IMG/VR virus record: IMGVR_UViG_3300031537_000005
Span: 1 to 39,200 of that record
Source of the DNA: a virus
Length of the DNA: 39,200 nucleotides
Direction: 5' to 3' (one strand)
This document shows, piece by piece, positions 1 through 6,873 of the stretch. Under the pieces are notes generated by a model. That model saw only the letters and a program-made list of their open reading frames with translations, searched no databases and was not told the DNA's origin. Numbering within the stretch: position 1 is the stretch's first letter; each line of letters begins with the position of its first letter. The translations under genes and the position numbers were made by a program.

Positions 1-2
1 AT

Positions 3-164
3 AATGTACTTTTAATAAAAGCCGTGCTTGATATTTGTGCTGTTATAATATTAACTTTTGCACACACTATTGCTGTAGTGTCGTCTGTTGCCTTTGGTTA
101 TTTGTTTATTAGTATAATAGCATCATACATGTTTTGTTTAGACAGGAGTAACAAAAATGCTTGA
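3..164 (+). CDS. Truncated small membrane protein (holin candidate)
   Basis: Reading frame open from the window edge to a TGA at 162-164, so the N-terminus lies outside the window. The 53 visible residues are strongly hydrophobic and form two membrane-spanning stretches, followed by a short polar tail ending in DRSNKNA. The end overlaps the start of the lytic transglycosylase gene by 8 bases, suggesting coupled translation. A small two-helix membrane protein directly before a muralytic enzyme is the classic position of a holin. That role is inferred only from position and hydrophobicity; any small inner-membrane protein would look the same. Confidence 0.5.
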   Translation, partial: NVLLIKAVLDICAVIILTFAHTIAVVSSVAFGYLFISIIASYMFCLDRSNKNA

Positions 165-618
165 GGTATTAAAAGCCACTATACTTTTTATTGTAACATT
201 AGAGCCAAATCATTACGTGCATAAAGATGATGTAAAGCTTACTTTGTTGGCAAAAAGTTACATTGAAGCTAGCGATAAATACGATATAGATCCTTTTCTG
301 GTTATTTCAAATACATTTTTTGAAAGCGATTTCAAACCTGAAGCAATTGGCGCAGCTGGCGAAGTAGGCGTTGCACAAGTTCATGGTGAAGCGAAACGTT
401 TGTGTCGTCAACAAGGTTATAATGAGAACACTATTCGAGGAGGCGTTTTGTGTAGTGCGTATTTATTGAGACGTGGAAAAAATATGTGCGGTAGTTGGTT
501 AGTCAGTTTAGTTAAATATAGATCTGGGCAGTGTTTGAAACATAATGCTTTCTATTTGCGAAAGGCGCGTATGCGATATAGATTTGCGCAACGTCTTAAG
601 AGGAGCTTTGTAAAATGA
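157..618 (+). CDS. Lytic transglycosylase (SLT fold), probable endolysin
   Basis: 153 residues. It should cleave peptidoglycan between MurNAc and GlcNAc. Residues 33-80 match the soluble lytic transglycosylase motif: a helix ending in FFESDF, with Glu56 as likely catalytic acid, followed by GAAGEVGVAQVH, equivalent to the SxxGxxGLMQ segment. A later VKYRSG at about 118 stands where the family usually has AYNAG, so the enzyme is divergent. The N-terminus (residues 5-14) is hydrophobic and might be a signal-anchor. The start is supported by AGGAG eight bases upstream. It sits between a holin-like membrane protein and small genes before the terminase, which favours host lysis. A virion-associated entry enzyme is the alternative. 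Confidence 0.75.
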   Translation: MLEVLKATILFIVTLEPNHYVHKDDVKLTLLAKSYIEASDKYDIDPFLVISNTFFESDFKPEAIGAAGEVGVAQVHGEAKRLCRQQGYNENTIRGGVLCSAYLLRRGKNMCGSWLVSLVKYRSGQCLKHNAFYLRKARMRYRFAQRLKRSFVK

Positions 619-905
619 ATAGGCTACAAAATAATTGCCTTTTGCGAACAGACGGTGAGCAAGTATATTATATTTGTTCTGGGTCACGAAAAAATCATGG
701 CTGTTACTTTCATGACAATACAAAAACTTTTGGAAATCATTGCGCGAAGTCACAGTATTTAATTGAAGTTGAAGAAATGCAGTGCACATCTAATAGAGCT
801 ATAAAGCACCTAAAAGATAGTTTTTGTGATTTTTATAATTTAAAACAAGCCCATTTTTTAGATAGCTTTGTACATGAAACATACAAAGATTTAGAAGATA
901 AATAA
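615..905 (+). CDS. Hypothetical Cys/His-containing small protein
   Basis: 96 residues, starting in an ATGA overlap with the transglycosylase stop and preceded by AAGAGGAG, so expression is well supported. Cysteines fall at about residues 8, 21, 30, 43, 57 and 71, with several nearby histidines (NHGCYFHD, NHCAK). This could be a small zinc- or disulfide-stabilised domain, but the spacing matches no zinc finger I recognise. The C-terminal third is polar and helical in character. The position in the lysis cluster suggests, without proof, a lysis or accessory role. The opposite-strand frame over the same DNA has no support and was left out. Confidence 0.6.
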   Translation: MNRLQNNCLLRTDGEQVYYICSGSRKNHGCYFHDNTKTFGNHCAKSQYLIEVEEMQCTSNRAIKHLKDSFCDFYNLKQAHFLDSFVHETYKDLEDK

Positions 906-1009
906 TGTGTACTAAACTATTTCCGCTATCATCAGCAGGTTGCAATCGTTATCATTTGTGTGTATTTTGTAAATGGGAAATATACATAGTAATATTTTTA
1001 TTGGAGTAA
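905..1009 (+). CDS. Very small ORF (34 aa) with hydrophobic C-terminus
   Basis: Starts in a TAATG overlap with the previous stop. It encodes 34 residues: a polar N-terminal half containing three cysteines, then a hydrophobic end (IYIVIFLLE). There is no clear Shine-Dalgarno of its own, so translation would depend on re-initiation. Its last codons carry the GGAG that serves the next small gene. It may be a real tiny membrane peptide or simply a spacer. Function unknown. Confidence 0.35.
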   Translation: MCTKLFPLSSAGCNRYHLCVFCKWEIYIVIFLLE

Positions 1010-1012
1010 TAA

Positions 1013-1096
1013 ATGAGACTATACAATAAAAACTTATTACTTGTCATTGTTATTACTGCTTGGATTACATGGATAGTACTTAGTATATTGTTCTAA
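1013..1096 (+). CDS. 27-residue single-pass membrane peptide
   Basis: ATG at 1013 lies seven bases after a GGAG. The peptide begins MRLYNKN (positive, cytoplasmic) and then has about 20 consecutive hydrophobic residues with two tryptophans, ending LSILF. The stop overlaps the terminase start as TAATG. The positive-inside charge and single helix fit a mini membrane protein such as a pinholin-like or antiholin-like regulator in the lysis cluster; this is inferred from topology and position. It is too short to assign by homology. Confidence 0.5.
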   Translation: MRLYNKNLLLVIVITAWITWIVLSILF

Positions 1097-3060
1097 TGCC
1101 TCGCGGAAGACCGACACAAACAGGACTGCCTCAAGATCTGCCAGTAGTATCAGATAGTGAGAAAATAGCAGTTATTGTTTCTGCTTTTTATACGGCACTT
1201 GCTCTATCAGAAGATCTTGATCTTGAGACTTGGGGTCAACTTTATAGAAAATTACCGCGTGAATCATCAGCCGAGTATGGTGACTGGTCTTTACGTCGAT
1301 TTCCTTTTTTGCGGAAAATAGCGCGCGCGCTAAATCCAAAATCAAACGCCGTTGAAATCGTAGTAATGAAAGGCGCGCAACTTGGTTTTACTGAATTGTT
1401 AATTACTTGGCTGTTATACATTGCTGATGTGTATCCTAGTCCATGTATCTATACACAAAACACGGATGACGCTGTTAAGGATTTCGTAAAGCAAAAATGG
1501 AAACCAAGTGTCAAAGCTTGTGAAAAATTGTTATACATACTTGGCGAGAATAAACCAAATTATCTTTCTCGGTCATGGGACAATCACGGTTATCCTGGCG
1601 GCTTTGTCGCAATGGGCGGCGCTAGTGGATCATCTGATTTTATTAGATCAAAATCAGTTCGTTATGCTGGCGTGGATGAAGAAGATACATATAAATTAAA
1701 TGTAAGTGAACAAGGCTCACCAATTGGAATGATTAGAAAAAGACAACAGACATTTTCGGATAAGAAAATGTTTCGCTTGTCGACACCCGTGTTAGAAGAG
1801 ACTAGCACAATAAAACCAGCTTTTCTTGCTGGGTCACAAGAGTACTTTTATGTACCGTGTCCTTATTGTGGAGAGTTTTTTGTTATTAAATGGGAACAAA
1901 TAAAATATTCAAAGAAACTAGATACAAGTGGACTACCGACAGAAATATTTCTTGAGTGTCCTAGTTGTGCCGATAAGATAATAGAGCTTGAGCATAAAGA
2001 TTACATGCTTGATAATGGTGATTGGTTTTCTACAAAAAACACTGAAAATTCAGAGGAACCATTAAATAGATACAAAGTAGGCGATATTGAATTTCCATCT
2101 TTTCATCTGTCGTCATTCTATTCTCCTGTTGGCCAATTCTCTTGGCGAGATGCTATTAGAGAATGGTTTGAGTATACCGCGACAAATGATATAGAAAAAT
2201 TGAAAGTCATTATTAATCAGACTTGGGGCGAAACTTTTTCGGATGAAGGTCGTGAAATATCCACTAATTATTTGGTACAACGTCGTGAGCAATATACTAA
2301 TGAAGTGCCAGAAGGTTGTCTTGTGCTGACAGCTGGCGCTGATATTCAAGATGACCGAATTGAAATTGAGGTAGTTGGCTGGGGTATGTTCGAAGAAAAT
2401 TGGTCAATTGATTATGTTGTTATTTATGGTGATACTAGTCAATTAGGTGACTTACAAGGTTTATTACCCGATGGTCAACCGACTGTTTGGAAATTATTAG
2501 ATGATTATTTATTGACAAAATTTGAGCATCCATCGGGTTATAAAATGCCTATTGAATGCGCAATGATTGACTCACATTATAAAACAGAGGAAGTCAACAT
2601 CTTTTGCAAGCAAAGAGAGACAAGACGAGTGTATCCTATTTGTGGTATTGAGGGCTGGAGTAAAGGACTTTGGTCTTGTAATAAATCACGTCATGAAAGA
2701 TATGGTACCTTACAATATAGAGCGCATGGTTATGAGCTGAAAAATAAGATCTATGCGATGCTTAAAATAGATAATATCGGACCAGCTTATTGTCACTTTC
2801 CTATTAGAGATATTTATAATGAAGCACATTTTTATGGCCTTACTTGTGAGTATAAAGAAAGTCGAATAACAGGAGGAAGACTCAAGCTTGTGTGGGTTAA
2901 TAAGACTGGCGCACGTAATGAGCCTTTGGATTGTAGACAATATGCCTATTGTGCATTTCTAGCATATCCTGTTAATTTATCCCACAGATTGAAGAATGGT
3001 TTTGTTGAACAGAAAACACGCAAGGTGCGTGTCAAAAAATACGGGAGTGATGGATTATGA
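1096..3060 (+). CDS. Terminase large subunit, GpA family
   Basis: 654 residues, close to lambda gpA (about 641). It is the DNA-packaging motor: the N-terminal ATPase threads DNA into the prohead and the C-terminal nuclease cuts concatemers. Seen: a Walker A-like segment KGAQLGFTE at 92-100 (the deviant form typical of GpA proteins), Walker B AGVDEED at 191-197, a zinc-ribbon-like insert with C255/C258 and C288/C291, and acidic nuclease residues in GADIQDD and MIDSH. The start overlaps the preceding stop (TAATG) and the stop overlaps the next ATG. No small terminase subunit is recognisable nearby; it probably lies outside the window or is one of the small unknown genes. GpA-type terminases usually cut at a cos site, which was not located. 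Confidence 0.95.
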   Translation: MPRGRPTQTGLPQDLPVVSDSEKIAVIVSAFYTALALSEDLDLETWGQLYRKLPRESSAEYGDWSLRRFPFLRKIARALNPKSNAVEIVVMKGAQLGFTELLITWLLYIADVYPSPCIYTQNTDDAVKDFVKQKWKPSVKACEKLLYILGENKPNYLSRSWDNHGYPGGFVAMGGASGSSDFIRSKSVRYAGVDEEDTYKLNVSEQGSPIGMIRKRQQTFSDKKMFRLSTPVLEETSTIKPAFLAGSQEYFYVPCPYCGEFFVIKWEQIKYSKKLDTSGLPTEIFLECPSCADKIIELEHKDYMLDNGDWFSTKNTENSEEPLNRYKVGDIEFPSFHLSSFYSPVGQFSWRDAIREWFEYTATNDIEKLKVIINQTWGETFSDEGREISTNYLVQRREQYTNEVPEGCLVLTAGADIQDDRIEIEVVGWGMFEENWSIDYVVIYGDTSQLGDLQGLLPDGQPTVWKLLDDYLLTKFEHPSGYKMPIECAMIDSHYKTEEVNIFCKQRETRRVYPICGIEGWSKGLWSCNKSRHERYGTLQYRAHGYELKNKIYAMLKIDNIGPAYCHFPIRDIYNEAHFYGLTCEYKESRITGGRLKLVWVNKTGARNEPLDCRQYAYCAFLAYPVNLSHRLKNGFVEQKTRKVRVKKYGSDGL

Positions 3061-3668
3061 TTAAAAGGATTGCAGCATTATATATACATCCGAAAGGACC
3101 TTATTATGGACACGAACAAATAGATCCTTGGGGACTTCCTTATTTAGATGCTCGTGAGTATATTGGTCCATATCCTGTTATAGTACATCCTCCTTGTAAA
3201 CGATGGGGTAAATATTGGTTTGGTGGACCAACTAGTAAAATTAAATATAAAGTAGGCGATGATGATGGTTGCTTTAAACATGCCCTTTGGGCTGTACGTA
3301 GCTTTGGCGGTATTCTAGAGCATCCGGAAGGCTCAAAAGCTTGGGAATATTTTGGTCTAATAAAACCAAAACGGTATTCTTCTTGGATTAAGTCGGATGC
3401 TTTTGGCTATAGTTGCTATGTTGAACAATGCAACTATGGCCATAAAGCAAGAAAACCTACTTGGTTATACGCTGTAAACACTACACTATTTTCTGTAAAT
3501 AATAGTAAAGGTACTTTTACACATGCTATTGACAATTACTATTATAAAAAATATGGCCTACAAAAACTTGAATATTTGTCTAAATTTGATCGCGAGGCCA
3601 CACCTAATTTATTTTTTAATCTTTTATTGAGCCTGGCTCAATCCTGTTATGAAAGTGAGGGATTATGA
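3057..3668 (+). CDS. Divergent methyltransferase-like phage protein (PPC/EHP motifs)
   Basis: 203 residues, overlapping the terminase end by 4 bases (ATGA). The most telling features are VIVHPPCKRWG at 41-51 and GGILEHPEGS at 84-93. In cytosine-5 methyltransferases a catalytic Pro-Cys and a downstream Glu-Asn-Val occupy comparable positions; here Cys47 and Glu88 would correspond. A Gly-rich SAM-binding loop is not evident, so catalytic activity is uncertain. I recall phage proteins of this general type (IDPWGLPYLDAREYIGPYPV followed by PPC) near packaging genes, usually annotated as hypothetical. It could modify phage DNA or pool nucleotides, or be a degenerate methyltransferase fold. Family resemblance moderate, function inferred. 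Confidence 0.55.
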   Translation: MIKRIAALYIHPKGPYYGHEQIDPWGLPYLDAREYIGPYPVIVHPPCKRWGKYWFGGPTSKIKYKVGDDDGCFKHALWAVRSFGGILEHPEGSKAWEYFGLIKPKRYSSWIKSDAFGYSCYVEQCNYGHKARKPTWLYAVNTTLFSVNNSKGTFTHAIDNYYYKKYGLQKLEYLSKFDREATPNLFFNLLLSLAQSCYESEGL

Positions 3669-4018
3669 GAGTTACAAATAAAGATAGAGTTGCCCACGTA
3701 GTAAGCTGTTTATTTAATTGTGATGAAATTATTACTGAAGACTATAGTAATTTGACTACAGAACAATATGTAGTGTATTGTAGGTGGTATAAAAAATGTC
3801 CTAATACTAGTAGCCATAAAGAGGACCATATTACAATTATTAAAATGCAAACACTATTTACTAGATTAGAATCAAATAATATACAGCTTATGAGATTAGG
3901 TTTAAGTACTATAGATGTAAAAGCCTATATGAAGATGCATGGTATGTTATCTTTAGAAGAACAATCTAAAATAGCTCAAACAGAATGCTTTGATTTCTGT
4001 TTTAGAGTAGTCTACTAG
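3665..4018 (+). CDS. Hypothetical protein, 117 aa
   Basis: Starts in a 4-base ATGA overlap with the methyltransferase-like gene, preceded by GTGAGGG. The sequence is soluble and mostly helical in character, with a repeated-cysteine pattern (C15, C19, C39, C45 and two near the C-terminus in ECFDFC). No motif is recognised. It belongs to the accessory group of small genes between the large terminase and the head genes. The overlap and good ribosome binding site make it a likely real gene. Confidence 0.6.
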   Translation: MRVTNKDRVAHVVSCLFNCDEIITEDYSNLTTEQYVVYCRWYKKCPNTSSHKEDHITIIKMQTLFTRLESNNIQLMRLGLSTIDVKAYMKMHGMLSLEEQSKIAQTECFDFCFRVVY

Positions 4019-4034
4019 AAAGGATTGTGTGGTT

Positions 4035-4205
4035 ATGGAATTTGAATTTTGTGACAATAAACCTTGCTATATAAACGAAAAAGGTATCAAGGTACACATA
4101 TTTGAGCATGGCGCTTACGTGTGTAATTGTGGTGAGAAGAAAGGTGAGCCAATGTATATTGGCTTTTTGAAACGAGATAGAAAGAAGAAAAAGAAAAATG
4201 CTTGA
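4035..4205 (+). CDS. Small Cys-rich protein (56 aa), zinc-knuckle-like
   Basis: 56 residues. Two cysteine pairs (C6 with C11 in CDNKPC; C30 with C32 in CNC) flank a short beta-type core, which could bind one zinc ion. The C-terminus is a run of basic residues (KRDRKKKKKN), suggesting nucleic-acid contact. AGGATTG precedes the ATG. Short ORFs like this are easily missed; overlap with neighbouring starts and the sensible composition support it. Function unknown. Confidence 0.5.
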   Translation: MEFEFCDNKPCYINEKGIKVHIFEHGAYVCNCGEKKGEPMYIGFLKRDRKKKKKNA

Positions 4206-4305
4206 CGTTATATTTAATATTTTTATGCCTTGGCTTGGCGCAACTAACGCAATTAGTTTGTACAATTGTTACATACTACAAAGCAGGAAAATATGCAAAA
4301 TATAA
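4198..4305 (+). CDS. Possible 35-residue membrane peptide
   Basis: The ATG lies inside the last codons of the Cys-rich gene, and the frame continues 35 residues before overlapping the next gene's start. The first two thirds are hydrophobic (MLDVIFNIFMPWLGATNAIS), ending in a basic tail. The upstream sequence is A/G-rich but has no strong Shine-Dalgarno. It would keep the unbroken gene-to-gene overlap chain, which is the main argument for it. It may be non-coding. Confidence 0.3.
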   Translation: MLDVIFNIFMPWLGATNAISLYNCYILQSRKICKI

Positions 4306-4511
4306 AAAGAGTAAATAAAGGGGATAGAATAAATATTATAATTAAACCTATTAATCATAGAGAAACTGGCTATTGTCCTAAAGCAATAGCTCCTGAAAAC
4401 GGTATACTTATTGAAAGTACAGCAAGAAATTTAGATTCTGTATTTATTGGAGAGTCTCTTTTAAAGAAGCTTGGCTTTTTTACTTGTAGTAATTGGCCAA
4501 GTGTTATATAG
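4293..4511 (+). CDS. Hypothetical protein, 72 aa
   Basis: The ATG at 4293 follows AGGAAAAT and is preferred to an in-frame TTG at 4266 that has no ribosome binding site. The product begins MQNIKRVNKGDRINIIIKP and has alternating hydrophobic residues consistent with a small beta-barrel or SH3-like fold, but no family is recognised. It is the last gene before the terminator at 4558, closing the terminase-accessory transcription unit. Confidence 0.55.
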   Translation: MQNIKRVNKGDRINIIIKPINHRETGYCPKAIAPENGILIESTARNLDSVFIGESLLKKLGFFTCSNWPSVI

Positions 4512-4557
4512 TCAAGGTTGTGTTGTTCGCTTCTTGTCTCCTTTCTGTTGTGGGGTT

Positions 4558-4605
4558 GCCCCCTAGCCAATAACGACCACAAATCAGGCTAGGGGGCGCT
4601 TTTAT
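4558..4605 (+). terminator. Strong intrinsic terminator-like hairpin
   Basis: A perfect 11-bp stem, GCCCCCTAGCC (4558-4568) pairing with GGCTAGGGGGC (4587-4597), closes an 18-base loop. It is followed by a short T-rich stretch (GCTTTTATC). It is by far the most GC-rich hairpin in this AT-rich sequence and lies 47 bases after the last stop codon. It should end, or attenuate, transcription coming from the terminase genes. The T-tract is short, so partial read-through is plausible. Confidence 0.75.
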
Positions 4606-4640
4606 CTTGTCTTTTTATATCCAATAGTTTAGCATTATTA

Positions 4641-4696
4641 GTGAACGGGCGAGCCGTCACAGTCTATAGGCATCCCGTTCGCCTGACTGTGATGGC
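4641..4696 (+). ncRNA. Interleaved inverted repeats: candidate RNA pseudoknot or switch
   Basis: Two inverted repeats interlock in the order A-B-A'-B'. A is 4641-4649 pairing with 4674-4682 (9 pairs, one G-T wobble). B is GCCGTCACAGTC (4653-4664) pairing with GACTGTGATGGC (4685-4696) (12 pairs, one wobble). B alone makes a hairpin whose 20-base loop carries the partner of A. As RNA this gives either a pseudoknot or two mutually exclusive hairpins. It lies in the 243-base gap before the lipoprotein gene. A DNA role (packaging or replication site) is an alternative. Pairing is directly visible; function is inferred. Confidence 0.5.
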
Positions 4697-4713
4697 AGCT
4701 TCTAACCTATAAT
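4683..4713 (+). promoter_or_regulatory. Weak sigma-70-like promoter candidate
   Basis: A perfect TATAAT at 4708-4713 is preceded, 19 bases upstream, by CTGACT (4683-4688), matching four of six bases of TTGACA. It lies just after the terminator and the interleaved repeats and 42 bases before the lipoprotein ATG, so it could restart transcription for the head genes or drive a moron-like lipoprotein gene. In an AT-rich genome a single TATAAT is weak evidence. Confidence 0.35.
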
Positions 4714-4754
4714 TCTAAATTTTCTAATTATATATTTTGTAAGGCAAAAAGAAT

Positions 4755-5057
4755 ATGAAATATTTTTTTGTCGCATGTGTTACACTGATGTGTCTTTTTG
4801 GTTGTTCAACAATTCAACAGCCGTTGCCAAGTACAACTGATAACTCACGTGATTGTGCAATTGTATGTGCTACAGTTGAGTATTTGAATTGTTGGGATGA
4901 CTCAACCGTGAAAAAAGTGTTTTATAATACATTTGATTTTGTCGCATGCTTTTCAAAATGCAATGCGGAAAAAAATATTCTTTTGTCTATTGATGTTAGC
5001 TGCATTCAATCAGCGCCATTATGCGATAAGATAAAAAGCTGTATCAATATTAATTGA
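4755..5057 (+). CDS. Small lipoprotein, Cys-rich
   Basis: 100 residues with a signal peptide (MKYFFVACVTLMCLF) and a lipobox ending LFGC, so Cys17 would be lipidated by Lgt and the signal removed by LspA. The mature part has about ten more cysteines, suggesting a disulfide-rich periplasmic domain. It stands alone after a terminator and a candidate promoter at the head-gene boundary, the typical setting of a moron gene expressed in the infected or lysogenic host, for example for superinfection exclusion. That role is inferred; no family is recognised. Its stop overlaps the next gene's TTG start. Confidence 0.7.
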   Translation: MKYFFVACVTLMCLFGCSTIQQPLPSTTDNSRDCAIVCATVEYLNCWDDSTVKKVFYNTFDFVACFSKCNAEKNILLSIDVSCIQSAPLCDKIKSCININ

Positions 5058-5275
5058 CAGATACCGATCGTATAGCTGAGACACGTACTAGATTATCTCG
5101 ATATATTGCCGCTGAAACTGCTGTTTTACAAGGTCAAGCTTACTCTATAGGTCCGCGATCTTTGACGCGTGCCGATCTTTCTGAAATACGAAAAGCGATT
5201 ATTGATTTGTATGCTGAGTTAAATACTCTTGAGGGTGGATCTATTCGTTTACAAAGGGTTGTTCCGATAGAATGA
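5054..5275 (+). CDS. gpW-like head-tail joining protein
   Basis: 73 residues, near lambda gpW (68). gpW-type proteins sit under the portal and are needed for tail attachment. Seen: a helical N-terminus, then GQAYSIGPRSLTRADLSEIRKAIIDLYAELNTLE, which matches the general form of gpW/DUF6148 proteins (a short beta turn followed by a long helix). The start is TTG in a TTGA overlap with the lipoprotein stop; no good Shine-Dalgarno is present and no ATG exists near the expected N-terminus, so translational coupling is likely. The position directly before the portal fits the lambda order (A, W, B). Confidence 0.75.
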   Translation: MTDTDRIAETRTRLSRYIAAETAVLQGQAYSIGPRSLTRADLSEIRKAIIDLYAELNTLEGGSIRLQRVVPIE

Positions 5276-6873
5276 ATTTTTTAGATAAAATAGCTTTGGC
5301 TGTATCTCCAAAGTGGGGCGCTAATAGATTGAAGTATCGTGCTTTTGCCAATGCTGTTGGTGGATATGTAACACCCTATACTGATAAAAAATCTATGCGC
5401 GGTTTGAGATCTATTGGTCTCAAATCACCAAAAGCCGATATATCAGATAAATTGGATGGAATTAGAGCGCTATCCCGAGACGTCTATATGACTAGCGCGC
5501 TTGGCGCAGCTATTATTAAACGTCATAAGACGCAAACTATTTGTTCAGGTTTAAAGTTTCAGTCAACACCAGATCGAGACTTTCTTGGTATGACAACTGA
5601 TCAATCTCGTGCTTTTGGTAAAGAGTATGAACGTTACTTTGATTTATGGGCCGAGTCAACTTTTTGTGACATAAAAGGAAATCTTACATTTGGTCAATTA
5701 CAAGGGCTTGTGTATTTGTCGTTGTTAATGAATGGTGACTTTTTCTGGATGCCTATTTGGAGAAAACCAAAAAACTCAGAATTTCCCTTTGAATTGACGG
5801 TAAGAATAATTGACGCTGATTTAGTTCGAAATCCTTATAACGTACCGTTAGATAGGATTCAGAATGGTGTAGAAACAGATGATAATGGTGAAGTGGTAGC
5901 TTTTCATGTTTGGAATAGTTACAGTGACGGCACTGACATAACTGGTGCAGTATCTAGAAGAATATTTTCAACGCGTATACCTGTGTACACAGAACGTGGA
6001 AGAAAACAAATTTACCACGTTTTTAATCCTGAACGTTTTGATCAATCTCGAGGTTTACCAGCATTATCGAATGTTGCCGAAACGCTTAAACAATTAACGC
6101 GTTTGAATGAGGCGACAGTTATGGGGCAATTGGTGTCGTCTTTCTTTACTGTATTTGTTAAAGACGCCACTAATTTAGGTGGTGCGATTAATCCTGCTTA
6201 TACCTCTATTGATAGATATAATGAAAATCAAACTGACCCAGATAGCTTTGATCAAGATCTTGAAATGGGCTATGGAAATATTGCATATATTGGTGGCGGA
6301 AAAGACATTTCAATAGCCAATCCAAATAAGACTGACGCTGATTATCACCAGTTTTTTGATAACCAAGCAATACAAGCTTGTGGAGGTGCGAATATGCCTT
6401 ATGAACAAGCTGTAATGCATTATACAAGTTCTTATACTGCTGCGCGCGCGGCGGATAACGCTGTTTGGAAGCATAGAATTGAAGATAGGGCAATTATTTC
6501 AAACGGCTTTTGCCAACCGTTAGCTGATGAAATTCTTTTTGAATCTGTGTTAAAGCGATATATAAGTGCGCCAAAATACTTTGTGTCTTATTTGAATAAA
6601 AAATCTTACTCCAAGGGTTATTGGGTAGGTGTAGGACGTGGCTATGTTGATCCTTGGAAAGAGATAAAGGCTTCGGCCGAAGGTGTGAAAAATAAATTGT
6701 CTACAAGAGAAGATGAATACACAACGCTTTTTGGCGGTCGTTGGGATAGTATGATCGAACGGTACGCTGATGAAGAAAAACGCATAAATGAATTATTAGG
6801 TGAACAAACATTGCCGCAACAAAAGCAATTTACTGAACAGTCACAAACAGAGGATGAGACAAATGTTGATTAG
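5272..6873 (+). CDS. Portal protein, lambda family
   Basis: 533 residues, the same size as lambda gpB. The portal dodecamer occupies one capsid vertex and is the channel for DNA packaging and ejection. Recognised by the N-terminal region (ALGAAIIKRHKTQTICSGLKFQ), the FDLWAES and GDFFWMP segments, the RIIDADLVRNP block, and the C-terminal stretch with YTSSYTAARAADNAVWKHR, all characteristic of lambda-type portals. It starts in an ATGA overlap with the gpW-like gene. The tail is Gln/Glu/Thr-rich and overlaps the start of the protease gene by 11 bases. Confidence 0.92.
   Translation: MNFLDKIALAVSPKWGANRLKYRAFANAVGGYVTPYTDKKSMRGLRSIGLKSPKADISDKLDGIRALSRDVYMTSALGAAIIKRHKTQTICSGLKFQSTPDRDFLGMTTDQSRAFGKEYERYFDLWAESTFCDIKGNLTFGQLQGLVYLSLLMNGDFFWMPIWRKPKNSEFPFELTVRIIDADLVRNPYNVPLDRIQNGVETDDNGEVVAFHVWNSYSDGTDITGAVSRRIFSTRIPVYTERGRKQIYHVFNPERFDQSRGLPALSNVAETLKQLTRLNEATVMGQLVSSFFTVFVKDATNLGGAINPAYTSIDRYNENQTDPDSFDQDLEMGYGNIAYIGGGKDISIANPNKTDADYHQFFDNQAIQACGGANMPYEQAVMHYTSSYTAARAADNAVWKHRIEDRAIISNGFCQPLADEILFESVLKRYISAPKYFVSYLNKKSYSKGYWVGVGRGYVDPWKEIKASAEGVKNKLSTREDEYTTLFGGRWDSMIERYADEEKRINELLGEQTLPQQKQFTEQSQTEDETNVD

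Noticed and set aside
508-789. 93-residue minus-strand ORF
   Set aside because: It overlaps the transglycosylase and the following gene completely, has no ribosome binding site and lacks any recognisable motif; a shadow frame.
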